Source: VAZQ01 sp963807865
GTDB lineage: Bacteria > Pseudomonadota > Alphaproteobacteria > Rhizobiales > Xanthobacteraceae
DNA: 64,000 nucleotides
Direction: 5' to 3'
NCBI GenBank assembly: GCA_963807865.1
Contig: CAWEDK010000039.1
Location: 186,001 to 250,000 of the forward strand
The notes beneath the pieces are model-generated. The model did no database searches and was not told the DNA's origin. It was given only the letters and a program-made list of their open reading frames with translations. The position numbers were made by a program, and so were the translations under genes. Positions 43,974-52,285 of the stretch are shown here, in pieces; within the stretch, counting starts at the first letter, position 1; each line of letters starts with the position of its first letter.

Positions 43974-45248
43974 ATGCGCAAGTGCAGCCGCATTGTTGCG
44001 TGTCTGGTCGGCGCCGTCGCGATCCTGGCGTCTGCCGAGCTTGCGCGCGCGCAGCAGACGATCCGGATCGGCGTTCTGCTGCCGGTCACCGGACCGTTCG
44101 CCAAGAACGGCATCGAGAACTGGGAGGCGATGCAGATCGCCCGCGACATGATCAACGAACGCGGCGGCATCAACGGCCGCAAGGTCGAATATCTGCAGGG
44201 CGACGCCACCAGCCCCAACGCGGCGATCAGCGAAACCGAGCGGCTGATCACCAAGGACGGCATCAAGATCACCACCGGATCGTTCGCCTCGCCGCTCGCC
44301 ATCGCGGTGAGCCAGGCCGCCGAGCGCCACGGCGTGTTCCATTGGGAGACCACCGGCGCCGCCGAAATCATCACCCGGCGCGGCTTCAAGCACACGTTCC
44401 AGGTCGGCGCGCCGGCGCGCAAGTACAGCCAGGCGGCGGTCGATTTCGTCATCGACGATCTGGCGAAGCGACTGAACAAGCCGGTCGGCGACATGCGTAT
44501 CGCGCTGCTGTGGGAAAACCGCGCGTTCGGCAAGTCGGTCGGCGACGGCGTGCGCGCCTACGCCGAAAGCAAGAAGATCAAGCTGGTCTATGACGAAGGC
44601 TACGACCAGTTCGCCACCGACATGACGCCGATCGTGCAGAAGCTCAAGGACGTCAAGCCGGACGTGCTGATCGCGATCTCGTTCCCGAACGACGCCATCC
44701 TGTTCCAGCGCAAGGCCAAGGAGATCGACTTCAACGTCGGCGCCTTCATCGGGGTCAGCGCCGGCTATTCGTCGCCGGACCTGCGCAATTCGATCGGCGA
44801 TGCGGTCGTCGGGCTGTTCGTCTCCGACTTCCCGCCGAAGGTGAACGCCAACGTGCTCAAGCCCGAGGTGCGCAAGGTCGCCGAGGAATTCACCAAGCGC
44901 TACGAAGACAAGATGAAGCGGCCGCCCGCGGGCCATGCCTCGGCCGGCTTCTCGGCGATCTGGGCGCTGTTCACCGAGGTGCTGCCCAAGGCCAAGACCT
45001 ACGAGCCGGCCGAACTGCGCGAGATCGCGCTCAAGCTCGACCTGCCGGAAGGCTCGCTGGTCAACGGCAGCGGCATCAAGTTCACCAACTTCGACTGGCC
45101 GGAGGACCCCAAGGACGCCGGCCAGAACCTGCGCGCCGCGATCGGCGTGTGGCAGTGGACCAAGGCCGGCAACGAGCAGGTGTTCCCGCCGTCGCTCGCC
45201 ACCGCGCAGCCGGACATGGTGCCGCTGCCGCCATGGAACAAGCGCTGA
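43974..45248 (+). CDS. livK: branched-chain-amino-acid-type ABC transporter substrate-binding protein
   Basis: A 424-residue periplasmic receptor of the family 5 (LIVAT) type. The signal peptide is residues 1-27 (IVACLVGAVAILASAELARAQ). The mature part has IRIGVLLPVTGPFAKNGIEN, INERGGINGRKVEYL, ITTGSFASPLAIAVSQAAER and many more family landmarks. It is longer than the classic LivK (about 370) and matches the amide/urea-type receptors (AmiC/UrtA-like group). AAAAGGAGTT precedes the ATG. It heads the operon with liv permease, ATPase, amidohydrolase and DUF1185 genes, so the ligand may be an amide or cyclic amide. Confidence 0.9.
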   Translation: MRKCSRIVACLVGAVAILASAELARAQQTIRIGVLLPVTGPFAKNGIENWEAMQIARDMINERGGINGRKVEYLQGDATSPNAAISETERLITKDGIKITTGSFASPLAIAVSQAAERHGVFHWETTGAAEIITRRGFKHTFQVGAPARKYSQAAVDFVIDDLAKRLNKPVGDMRIALLWENRAFGKSVGDGVRAYAESKKIKLVYDEGYDQFATDMTPIVQKLKDVKPDVLIAISFPNDAILFQRKAKEIDFNVGAFIGVSAGYSSPDLRNSIGDAVVGLFVSDFPPKVNANVLKPEVRKVAEEFTKRYEDKMKRPPAGHASAGFSAIWALFTEVLPKAKTYEPAELREIALKLDLPEGSLVNGSGIKFTNFDWPEDPKDAGQNLRAAIGVWQWTKAGNEQVFPPSLATAQPDMVPLPPWNKR

Positions 45249-45300
45249 TCTGCCCTGACGGCTTGCGGGGGCGGTCGCTCTCCGCGGGCCCTTTCCGCGA

Positions 45301-46188
45301 ATGACCACCTTCGGCCAACTGGTTTTCTCCGGCATCCTCATCGGCGGCATCTACGCGCTGATGAGCATCGGGCTGACGCTGATTTTCGGCGTGCTGCGCG
45401 TGGTCAACTTCGCGCACGGCGAATTCCTGATGCTCGGCATGTATGGCGCCTGGGCGGTTGTCGACGGTTGCTCGGGCTCAATCCCTACACCGCCGCCCTG
45501 ATCGTCGTGCCGGCGATGGCGCTGTTCGGCGGGCTGGTGCATCGCATCATCATCAGCCCGGCGCTCGACAAGCCGCATCTCGTGGTCGTGTTCGCCACCA
45601 TGGGCCTGTCGATCTTCATGCAGAACGTCGCGCTGATGATGATGACGGCCGATCTCTGGGACGTGCCGCCGGTGTTCGGCCGCTCCATCACGATCGGCCC
45701 GTTCTACTTCAAGGTCGAGCTGCTGCTCGGCTTCGCCATCACCATCCTGTGCACTGTCGCGCTGCAGTGGATGATCCGCACCACCTATCTCGGCAAGGCG
45801 ATCCGCGCCACCGTGCAGGATGGCGAGGCGGCGATGCTGATGGGCATTCCGGTGCCGCGCATCTTCCTGATCACCTTTGCCGGCGGCTCGGCGCTGGTCG
45901 GACTTGCCGCCTGCGTGATGATGCCGCTGTTCTCGGTGTTCCCGACCGTCGGGCTCAATTTCGTGCTGATCGCCTTCGTCATCGTCGTGCTGGGCGGCAT
46001 GGGCAGCATCGAGGGCGCGCTCGCTCGGCGGCATCTGCATCGGCGTGGTGCAGTCGGTCAGCAGCTACTACATCGCGCCCGCCTACGGGCAGATGTTCTT
46101 CTTCATCCTGTTCCTGCTGGTGATGATCTTCCGGCCGGACGGTATGCTCGGCCAGAAGGGCGCTGCCACCATCGGCATCAACGATTGA
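45301..46188 (+). CDS. livH: branched-chain-type ABC permease LivH (two frameshifts)
   Basis: An inner-membrane permease of about 295 residues. The beginning MTTFGQLVFSGILIGGIYAL with SIGLTLIFGVLRVVNFAHGE is the classical LivH N-terminus. The frame is lost near 45455 (a T missing from a TTT run would restore the sequence to GLLGLNPYTAAL), then continues with IVVPAMALFGGLVHR and FVIVVLGGMGS. A second shift near 46022 leads to the terminal LGGICIGVVQS ... SYYIAPAYGQM and GQKGAATIGIND. As the next gene starts 8 bases later, the operon structure is clear. These shifts look like sequence errors. Confidence 0.88.
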
Positions 46189-46195
46189 GGGCAGG

Positions 46196-47212
46196 ATGGC
46201 GACGACGACCCCAGCGCGCACTTTCGAAAGGCCTGCCGGCGATGCCGCGGCGCGGCGCGGTCTCGCTGTTCGAGATCGGTCTGCTTCATCGCCTGCATCG
46301 CCATCGTGGCGATGCCGATGCCGCAGAACCTGCGCGACGTGGTCGTGCTCACCTTCCTTTATGCCGGGCTGGCGCTGGCCTGGAACATCGCCGGCGGCTA
46401 TGCCGGGCTGATCTCGTTCGGTCACGCCGCATTCTTCGGCATCGGCGCCTACACCTCGACAATTCTGTTCGTGAGCGGCGGCGTGACGCCGTGGATCGGA
46501 CTGTGGATCGGCGCGCTCACCTGCGCCGCCGCGGGCGCGGTGCTCGCCGTGATCTGCGCGCGGCTGCAAGGGGCCGTTCTTCATCCTGTCGACGCTCGCC
46601 GCCGCCGAGGTGGTGCGGATCGCCGCGTTGAACTGGGCGTCGCTGACCGGCGGGCCGGAGGGCCTGTCGATCCTGCCGGTGTCGAGCCTGGCCAACATGG
46701 TGTTCACGTCGAAGACCGTCTACGCCGTGCTGATGCTCAGCTATCTCGTGGTCTGCTACGCCATCACCAAGGCGCTGGAATGCTCGCGCTACGGCTACTA
46801 CCTCTTCGCCGTTCGCGACGACGAGGACGCGGCGCGCGCCGCCGGCATCAATCCGTTGCTGGTGCGCGGCGCCGCGATGGCGCTCAGCGCCGCGCTCACC
46901 GGTATCGGCGGCACGCTGTTCGCGCAGTATTTTCTCTATCTCGATCCGACCTTCATGATCTCGCCGGAACTGTCGTTCCAGTTCGCGCTGCTGCCCGCGG
47001 TCGGCGGGCTCGGCACCGCGATCGGTCCGGTGCTCGGGTCGTTTCTGATCACACCGCTGTCGGAACTCCTGCGTTCCTATCTCGGCCACGCCGCGGCCGG
47101 CCTGCATCTCGTCATCTACAGCGCCGGCCTGATCATCGTGATGCTCTATTTCCCGGGCGGGCTCGCCGACGCGCTGCAACGCCTGACGGATTTCCGGAAG
47201 CGCGGACCGTGA
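46196..47212 (+). CDS. livM: branched-chain-type ABC permease LivM (three or more frameshifts)
   Basis: The second permease. The start at 46196 begins MATTTPARTFERPAGD. At least one or two shifts at about 46255-46290 lead to IACIAIVAMPMPQNLRDVVV, WNIAGGYAGLISFGHAAFFGIG in the main frame. A further one near 46570 leads to EVVRIAALNWASLTGGPEG, FAVRDDEDAARAAGINP, the conserved permease loop, and a stop at 47212 that overlaps the ATPase start GTG. Length about 338 residues. All conserved segments are present, so function is probably intact in the organism. Confidence 0.86.
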
Positions 47213-47940
47213 GCCGCGATCCTCGAAGTCCGCAACCTGAGCCGCAGCTTCGGCGCGCTATGGGCGGTGAACGACGTGAGCTTCGATGTTGCCGAGGGCG
47301 AGCTGCTCGGCCTGATCGGGCCGAACGGCGCCGGCAAGAGCACGCTCTACAATCTGATCGCCGGCGCGCTCAAGCCGACACGAGGCGAGATCGTGTTCGC
47401 GGGGCAGGGGGTCACCGACTGGCCATCGTACAGGATCGCGCGGCTTGGCATCGCCCGCACCTTCCAGATACCCAAACCCTACCGGCAGCTCTCCGCCGTC
47501 GAAAACGTCATGCTGACCGCATTCCAGCACGAGCGGTCGATCGCAGGCGCCCGCGCGCTCGCGGAAGCGACGCTCGCCGACGTCGGCCTCGCCGATTATT
47601 CCGGCGCGCCGGTCGGCACGCTCACCGTCGGCCTGCTCAAGCGGCTGGAGGTCGCCCGCGCGCTGGCGCATGCGGCCGAAGCTGGTGCTGTTCGACGAGA
47701 TCATGGCGGGGCTGACGCCGACCGAGGTCGGCGCGATGACGAAGTTCGTCGCCGGACTGCCGGCGCGCGGCATCACCGTCATCTGGGTCGAGCACGTGCT
47801 CTACGCCATCATGAAGACGGCGAGCCGCATCATGGTGCTCAACCGCGGCGAGGTGATCGCCAGACGGGCCCGCCGGCGAAATTGCCCGCAACCCGGCGGT
47901 GGTGAAGGCCTATCTCGGCGAGGAGATGGACCTTGCTTGA
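47209..47940 (+). CDS. livG: branched-chain-type ABC ATPase LivG (about three frameshifts)
   Basis: An ATPase subunit of about 243 residues. The likely start is a GTG at 47209 overlapping the livM stop. After a shift at about 47218 come ILEVRNLSRSFGALWAVNDV and Walker A GLIGPNGAGKSTLYNL, the Q-loop region ARTFQIPKPYRQLS, and a degenerate ABC signature, LTVGLLKRLEVARALA, in place of LSYGQQRRLEIARAL. A second shift near 47680 leads to Walker B LVLFDEIMAGLTPTE, the switch His in WVEHV, and a third near 47867 to GEIARNPAVVKAYLGEE. The end overlaps livF. As elsewhere in this stretch, the shifts appear to be errors. Confidence 0.86.
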
Positions 47941-48640
47941 GGTGAGAGCGCTCAATGCGTTCTATGGGCCGGTGCAGGTCTTGCACGACGTGAACCTGTC
48001 GGTGCCGACCGGCAAGATCGTCGGTCTGGTCGGCGCCAATGCCGCCGGCAAGAGCACGCTGATGTTCACGCTTGCCGGGCTGCGCACCACCCACACCGGC
48101 GAGATCCTGCTCGACGGCCAGTCGCTGCTGGGCCTGCCGGCCTACGAGCGCGTGGTCGCGCGGCCTCGTGCTGGTGCCGGAGCGGCGGCGGCTGTTCCCG
48201 TTCATGACGGTGCTCGAGAATCTGGAGATCGGCGCCTATTCGGCCGCGGCGCGCGCGGTCGCGCGACAAAGCCTGGAGGACGTGTTCGCGCTGCTGCCGG
48301 TGCTGGCCGAGCGGCGCAAGCAGGTGGCCGGCTCGCTGTCAGCGGCGGCGAGCAGCAGATGCTGGCGATCGGCCGCGCGCTGATGGCCAAGCCGCGCGTG
48401 CTGCTGCTCGACGAGCCGACCGAGGGGCTGGCGCCGATCTACGTGAAGCTGCTGTTCGACCTGATCCGCAACCTTCGCAGCAGCGGTCTCACGGTGCTGA
48501 TCGTCGAGCAGAACGTGCATCATGTGCTGCGCACCGCCGACCGCGCCTATGTGCTGGAGAACGGCCGCATGGTGCTGGAAGGCCGGGGCGAAGACCTCCT
48601 CAACGACGAGCGGCTGAAAGTCGCCTATCTCGGACTGTGA
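47933..48640 (+). CDS. livF: branched-chain-type ABC ATPase LivF (two frameshifts)
   Basis: A second ATPase of about 236 residues. A TTG at 47933 overlapping the livG stop is the likely start (reads LEVRALNAFYGPVQVLHDV). Walker A is GLVGANAAGKSTLMFTLAG. A shift near 48160 leads to RGLVLVPERRRLFPFMTVLE, and a second near 48340 returns to GGEQQMLAIGRALMAKP (signature end), LLLDEPTEGLAPIY (Walker B) and IVEQNVHHVL (switch). Between them the opposite frame gives a poor match, as expected. The stop at 48640 is followed after two bases by the amidohydrolase start. Confidence 0.88.
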   Translation: MLEVRALNAFYGPVQVLHDVNLSVPTGKIVGLVGANAAGKSTLMFTLAGLRTTHTGEILLDGQSLLGLPAYERVVARPRAGAGAAAAVPVHDGARESGDRRLFGRGARGRATKPGGRVRAAAGAGRAAQAGGRLAVSGGEQQMLAIGRALMAKPRVLLLDEPTEGLAPIYVKLLFDLIRNLRSSGLTVLIVEQNVHHVLRTADRAYVLENGRMVLEGRGEDLLNDERLKVAYLGL

Positions 48641-48642
48641 CC

Positions 48643-49626
48643 ATGATCACCGACATGCACTGCCATTTCGTGCCGGACGACTTCCTCCGCTTCGTCGAGC
48701 AGCGCGACGAGTTCGCCGTGAAGGTCGAGCGCGCCGAAGGCGAGGACGTGTCGATCTCGCATCCGCGGCATCGTCTTTGATCTCAACACTACCTTCTTCA
48801 AGCTCGATCGTCAGGTGGCGCGGCTCGACCGCCTCGGCATCGACCGCACCATCCTGTCGCTCGCCACGCCCTTCATCGACTACCACCTCGACGCGCGCCT
48901 CGCGATCGAGGCAGCGCGCATCTACAACGATACGCTGGCGCAATCGATCGCCGGCGCAGCGACCGGTTCGGCGCCTGGGCGTTTCTGCCGATGCAGGATC
49001 CGGACGCCGCCGCGGCCGAGCTTCGCCGCTGCGTGCGCGATCTCGGCTTCGTCGGCGGCCATGTCGCCTCCAACGTCCGCGGCGTCTATCTCCACGACGA
49101 GCGGTTCCGGCCGGTGTTCGAGGCTGCGACCGAGCTGGATGTGCCGCTGTTCGTGCATCCCGCCGATCCCGCGGGCAAGGACCGGACGCGCGAGTATGAA
49201 CTGACCGTCGTCGCCGGCTATCTGTTCGACAACACCATCAACATTCTGAACATCGTCTGCTCCGGCTTTCTCGACCACTGGCCGCGCCTTAAGCTCCTGT
49301 TTGCGCACACTGGCGCCTTCAGCCTCGTGCTGTGCGAGCGCATGCAGCGCGAGATCGAAACCAACCCGCGCAGGCCCTACGGTCACCTGAAGCGACCGAT
49401 CGCCGACTATCTGAGCACGCTTTATTATGACACCGCCTGCTTCGACCCGGCGATCCTGCGGTTTGCCACCACGATCGTGCCGGTGGAACATCTCGTGATG
49501 GGTAGCGACGCGCCGTTTCCGCTGGTGGTGCCCGATCCGGTGAAGTTCGTGCGTGACGCGCTGCCGGCGAGGGAGGCCGATCTGGTGCTCAGCCACAACT
49601 TCGATCGCTTGATCGGGAGCCGATGA
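48643..49626 (+). CDS. amidohydrolase family protein, ACMSD-like (two frameshifts)
   Basis: A TIM-barrel amidohydrolase of about 325 residues of the family 2 (ACMS decarboxylase-like) type. The first metal ligands are in ITDMHCHFVPDDF (HxH). A shift near 48765 leads to GIVFDLNTTFFKLDRQVARL, LSLATPFIDYHLDARLAI, and a second near 48955 to GAWAFLPMQDPDAAAAELR and GVYLHDERFRPVFEAATEL, with VPLFVHPADPAG as the metal-His segment and HLVMGSDAPFP as the terminal Asp. The gene is two bases after livF and its stop overlaps the DUF1185 start (ATGA), so it is in the liv operon and probably acts on what the transporter imports. Confidence 0.87.
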
Positions 49627-50177
49627 TGGAATTGCGCCGTCTGGTGGTGGTCAAGGACACCGTACACATCGAGGGCGGGCTTCCTGCCGTCGAGGCGGTC
49701 ACTCGCGTTGCCGCATGCGCGGTGATCGCCAATCCGCGGGCGGGGGAGGCGGCCGATGCACTCGAACCGCTGGTCGGCTGGGGCGCGGAACTGGGCGAAC
49801 GTCTGGTGCAGGAATGCCTCGCCGTGCTGCCGCATCCGCCGGTCGCCTACGGCAAGGGCGCGATCGTCGGCACTGACGGCGACATCGAGCACGGGGCGGC
49901 GCTCATTCATCCGCGGATGGGCAAGCCGATGCGCGACGCCATCGGGGGCGGGCAGGCGCTCATCCCGTCGAACGTCAAGATCGGCGCCGCCGGTGCTTCG
50001 ATCGACATTCCGCTCGGCCACAAGGACGACGCCTGGTCGTTCAACGAGATCGATACACTCACCGTGACCATCGGCGGCGCGCCGCGTCCGAATGAGATCG
50101 TCGTCATCGTCGCGCTCAGCGATGGTGGCCGGCCACGTCCCCGTGTAGCCAAGTCGGGCGCGGTCCCAGCCGCCTGA
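49623..50177 (+). CDS. DUF1185 (AA_synth) family protein
   Basis: A 184-residue protein of the family called 'amino acid synthesis' (PF06684). Its conserved start RRLVVVKDTVHIEGG, the AACAVIANPRAG segment, and PVAYGKGAIVGTDGDIEHGAALIHPRMG broken at YGKGAIVGTDGDIEHG and ALIHPRMGKPMRDAIGGG match it well. The family name derives from weak genetic evidence, and its activity is unknown. It often neighbours amidohydrolase and ABC transporter genes. Its ATG overlaps the amidohydrolase stop, so it is translationally coupled to it. Confidence 0.88.
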   Translation: MMELRRLVVVKDTVHIEGGLPAVEAVTRVAACAVIANPRAGEAADALEPLVGWGAELGERLVQECLAVLPHPPVAYGKGAIVGTDGDIEHGAALIHPRMGKPMRDAIGGGQALIPSNVKIGAAGASIDIPLGHKDDAWSFNEIDTLTVTIGGAPRPNEIVVIVALSDGGRPRPRVAKSGAVPAA

Positions 50178-50192
50178 TCCGCGGAGCCGCTG

Positions 50193-50291
50193 ATGGGCGT
50201 CCGCAATTTCGGCGCAGAGTTCCGTCGCATCGAGGATCCAAAACTTCTGACCGGGCAGGGCCGCACAAGCGCGAGCAGCGCAGCCGAGTAG
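50193..50291 (+). pseudogene. N-terminal remnant of a molybdenum hydroxylase large subunit
   Basis: An ATG at 50193 begins a frame reading MGVRNFGAEFRRIEDPKLLTG then QGR, and stops at 50289-50291. RRIEDPKLLTGQGR is the hallmark N-terminus of the xanthine dehydrogenase / CO dehydrogenase large-subunit family (CoxL/XdhA, where it continues YVDD). Here only about 24 residues match before the sequence becomes unrelated, and mazG ends 23 bases later on the opposite strand. So a gene of over 2 kb has been lost with the junction near 50262, or a short N-terminal fragment was left by rearrangement. It would have been next in the liv-amidohydrolase operon. Confidence 0.7.
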
Positions 50292-50313
50292 GGCACGCAG
50301 GTAGGTCGGGGCG

Positions 50314-51207
50314 TCAGGCCGCCGGCGTGCTGGAGGGGGAGCGTTCGCTCTGCTTCGCCTCGGCAGCCTTCGGTTCGGAGGCCGTTGTCTCGGCGGCCTT
50401 GGCGGCGTCCCAGAGCGCATCCATCTCGGCCAGCGAAGACGCCGCCGGCGTCTTGCCGCGTTCCGCCAGGGCCTGCTCAATGGCGCCGAAACGGCGCTCG
50501 AACTTCCGGTTGGTTGCGCGCAGCACGGCCTCCGGATCGGCGTCCAGATGCCGGGCCAGATTGACCACGGCAAACAGCAGATCGCCCACCTCCGCCGCCG
50601 CGTCCGCAGGATTTCCGGCGGCGATTTCGGCCTCGATCTCGTCTGCTTCCTCGCGGATCTTGGCGAGCACGGCGAGCGGATCGTTCCAGTCGAACCCGAC
50701 ACGGCCAGCCTTGGCCTGAAGCTTGAAGGCCCGGGTCAGGGCAGGGAGCCCCACCGGTACGCCGGCCAGCGCCCCGGCCCGCTCTGCTGCTGCATCGCTC
50801 GGAAGGTTGCGCCGGCTGGCCTTCTCGGCCTTCTCCTCCGCCTTGATCCGCTCCCACAGCCCCTTGACGGCGTCCGGCGTCATGCCCGCGGTCTCACCAA
50901 AAACATGAGGATGCCGCCGGATCAATTTTTCGGTCAGGGTCTGAACGATGTCGTCGAAGTCGAAAACGCCTTGCTCCTGCGCCATGCGGGCATGGAAGAC
51001 CACCTGCAGCAAGAGATCGCCGAGTTCCTCGCGCAGGTCGTCGAGATCGCCCCGGACGATCGCATCCGCCACCTCGTAGGCTTCCTCCAGCGTGTACGGC
51101 GCGATGGTCGAAAAGTTCTGCTCCAAGTCCCAGGGACATCCGGAGCCCGGCGTGCGCAACGCCGCCATGATGGCGATCAGCGTGGCGATGTCGCGAGATG
51201 GAGTCAT
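50314..51207 (-). CDS. mazG: nucleoside triphosphate pyrophosphohydrolase MazG
   Basis: A 297-residue house-cleaning enzyme that hydrolyses (d)NTPs to monophosphate and pyrophosphate. Both MazG repeats are seen, the first with TLEEAYEVADAIVRGD and ELGDLLLQVVFHARMA, and the second with REEADEIEAEIAAG and EVGDLLFAVVNLARHL, each with the EExxE metal site. The C-terminal tail (Ala/Ser/Pro/Lys) is not conserved. The ATG at 51207 fits the family beginning; the frame is open upstream to 51315 with Pro/Arg-rich codons. Confidence 0.95.
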   Translation of the reverse strand: MTPSRDIATLIAIMAALRTPGSGCPWDLEQNFSTIAPYTLEEAYEVADAIVRGDLDDLREELGDLLLQVVFHARMAQEQGVFDFDDIVQTLTEKLIRRHPHVFGETAGMTPDAVKGLWERIKAEEKAEKASRRNLPSDAAAERAGALAGVPVGLPALTRAFKLQAKAGRVGFDWNDPLAVLAKIREEADEIEAEIAAGNPADAAAEVGDLLFAVVNLARHLDADPEAVLRATNRKFERRFGAIEQALAERGKTPAASSLAEMDALWDAAKAAETTASEPKAAEAKQSERSPSSTPAA

Positions 51208-51230
51208 CGGTGGCTTCTCTCGGCGGATTC

Positions 51231-52274
51231 TCATTGGGCGGGCGGAGGTGTTCGGACCGTACCACGGCCGTGCGCGTTCGAGCGCTGCGGGGCCCGTCGG
51301 CTGGGGACAACCCAACAGTGCGAAACTTGGCTTCTTGGGATATGATTCGCATAAGAGATATTATGGAATATTTTTCCGGGTATAATTTCAACTACAGCAA
51401 AATCTCGAAAATGATTTTGGAGCAATGGCTTCCGGCCTTTTCTTGCGGCGCCGATTGAGGTTCGCAGGTTCAGGATTCTCGGCAAAGTCAGGCTCAGGCC
51501 ATCGAACGCCGGCTCGACGTGCGGCGGCAGTTGGGTTCGCAGCACTTCGTAGTCGAGGTCGGAGTGCAGGTTGGTGAGGATCGCACGGCGGGGCCTGATC
51601 TGCTCGATCCAGGCGAGCGCCTGGTCGACACTGAGATGGCTGGGGTGCGGCCGGTAGCGCAGCGCGTCGAGGATCCAGACGTCCGTGGCGGCGAGCGCTG
51701 CGATGCTCTCGTCGGGCAGTCCGCTCAGGTCACAGGAGTAGCTCAGCCCGCCGAAGCGGAAGCCCAGCGAGGCGATGTCGCCGTGCTCCTGCAGGATCGG
51801 CAGGACGGCGATGCTGCCACCCTTCCCTTCGATGGTCACCGGGCCGCCGGGCAGCAGACGATGCTCGGTCACGATCGGTGGGTACTCGCTGCCTGGAGGC
51901 GTGACGAAGCAATAGCCAAAGCGGGCGTGCATCGTCAGCGAGGTGCGTTCGTCGAGGTAAACGTCGATCCGGTGACGCTGGTGCATGAACAGTGCGCGCA
52001 GGTCGTCGATGCCGTGGGTGTGGTCGGCGTGTTCGTGGCTATAGAACACGGCGTCGAGCCAATCGACTTCGGCGGCCAGCAATTGTTCGCGCAAGTCCGG
52101 CGAGGTGTCGACCAGGACGCGGGTGACCCCGCGTTCGGTCCGCCGCTCGACCAGCAGCGAGGTGCGGCGGCGCCGGTTCTTGGGGTTGCTCGGGTCGCAC
52201 ACGCCCCAGCCCAGCGCCGGCCGGGGAACGCCACCGGACGAGCCGCAGCCAAGGATCGTGAACTTCAACGTCAT
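51231..52274 (-). CDS. MBL-fold metallo-hydrolase with a non-conserved C-terminal tail
   Basis: A metallo-beta-lactamase-fold hydrolase. The start MTLKFTILGCGSSGGVPRP is like PhnP and related phosphodiesterases; the metal motif is FYSHEHADHTHGIDDLR (HxHxDH) and further ligands lie in SCDLSGLPDE and ILTNLHSDLDYEVLRTQLP. The homologous part ends after about residue 266 (EPAFDGLSLTLP). About 80 more residues read across low-complexity and AT-rich intergenic DNA, including the dif-like site, to a stop at 51231. The true end is probably close to 51450, lost by a frameshift or stop mutation. It is 11 bases downstream of tatD and in operon with metG. Confidence 0.85.
   Translation of the reverse strand: MTLKFTILGCGSSGGVPRPALGWGVCDPSNPKNRRRRTSLLVERRTERGVTRVLVDTSPDLREQLLAAEVDWLDAVFYSHEHADHTHGIDDLRALFMHQRHRIDVYLDERTSLTMHARFGYCFVTPPGSEYPPIVTEHRLLPGGPVTIEGKGGSIAVLPILQEHGDIASLGFRFGGLSYSCDLSGLPDESIAALAATDVWILDALRYRPHPSHLSVDQALAWIEQIRPRRAILTNLHSDLDYEVLRTQLPPHVEPAFDGLSLTLPRILNLRTSIGAARKGRKPLLQNHFRDFAVVEIIPGKIFHNISYANHIPRSQVSHCWVVPSRRAPQRSNAHGRGTVRTPPPAQ
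51344..51371. other. dif: dif-like XerCD recombination site
   Basis: 28 bases with the dif layout: GATTCGCATAA (51344-51354, XerC arm) then GAGATA (51355-51360) then TTATGGAATAT (51361-51371, XerD arm). By my count against E. coli dif, 9 of 11 XerC-arm and 8 of 11 XerD-arm positions match, including the inner CATAA and TTATG inverted core at the correct 6-base spacing. It lies in a short AT-rich island in high-GC DNA. The site suggests that this window holds the replication terminus region of the chromosome, where dimers are resolved. Confidence 0.75.
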
Positions 52275-52285
52275 CCGCGGCGCAT

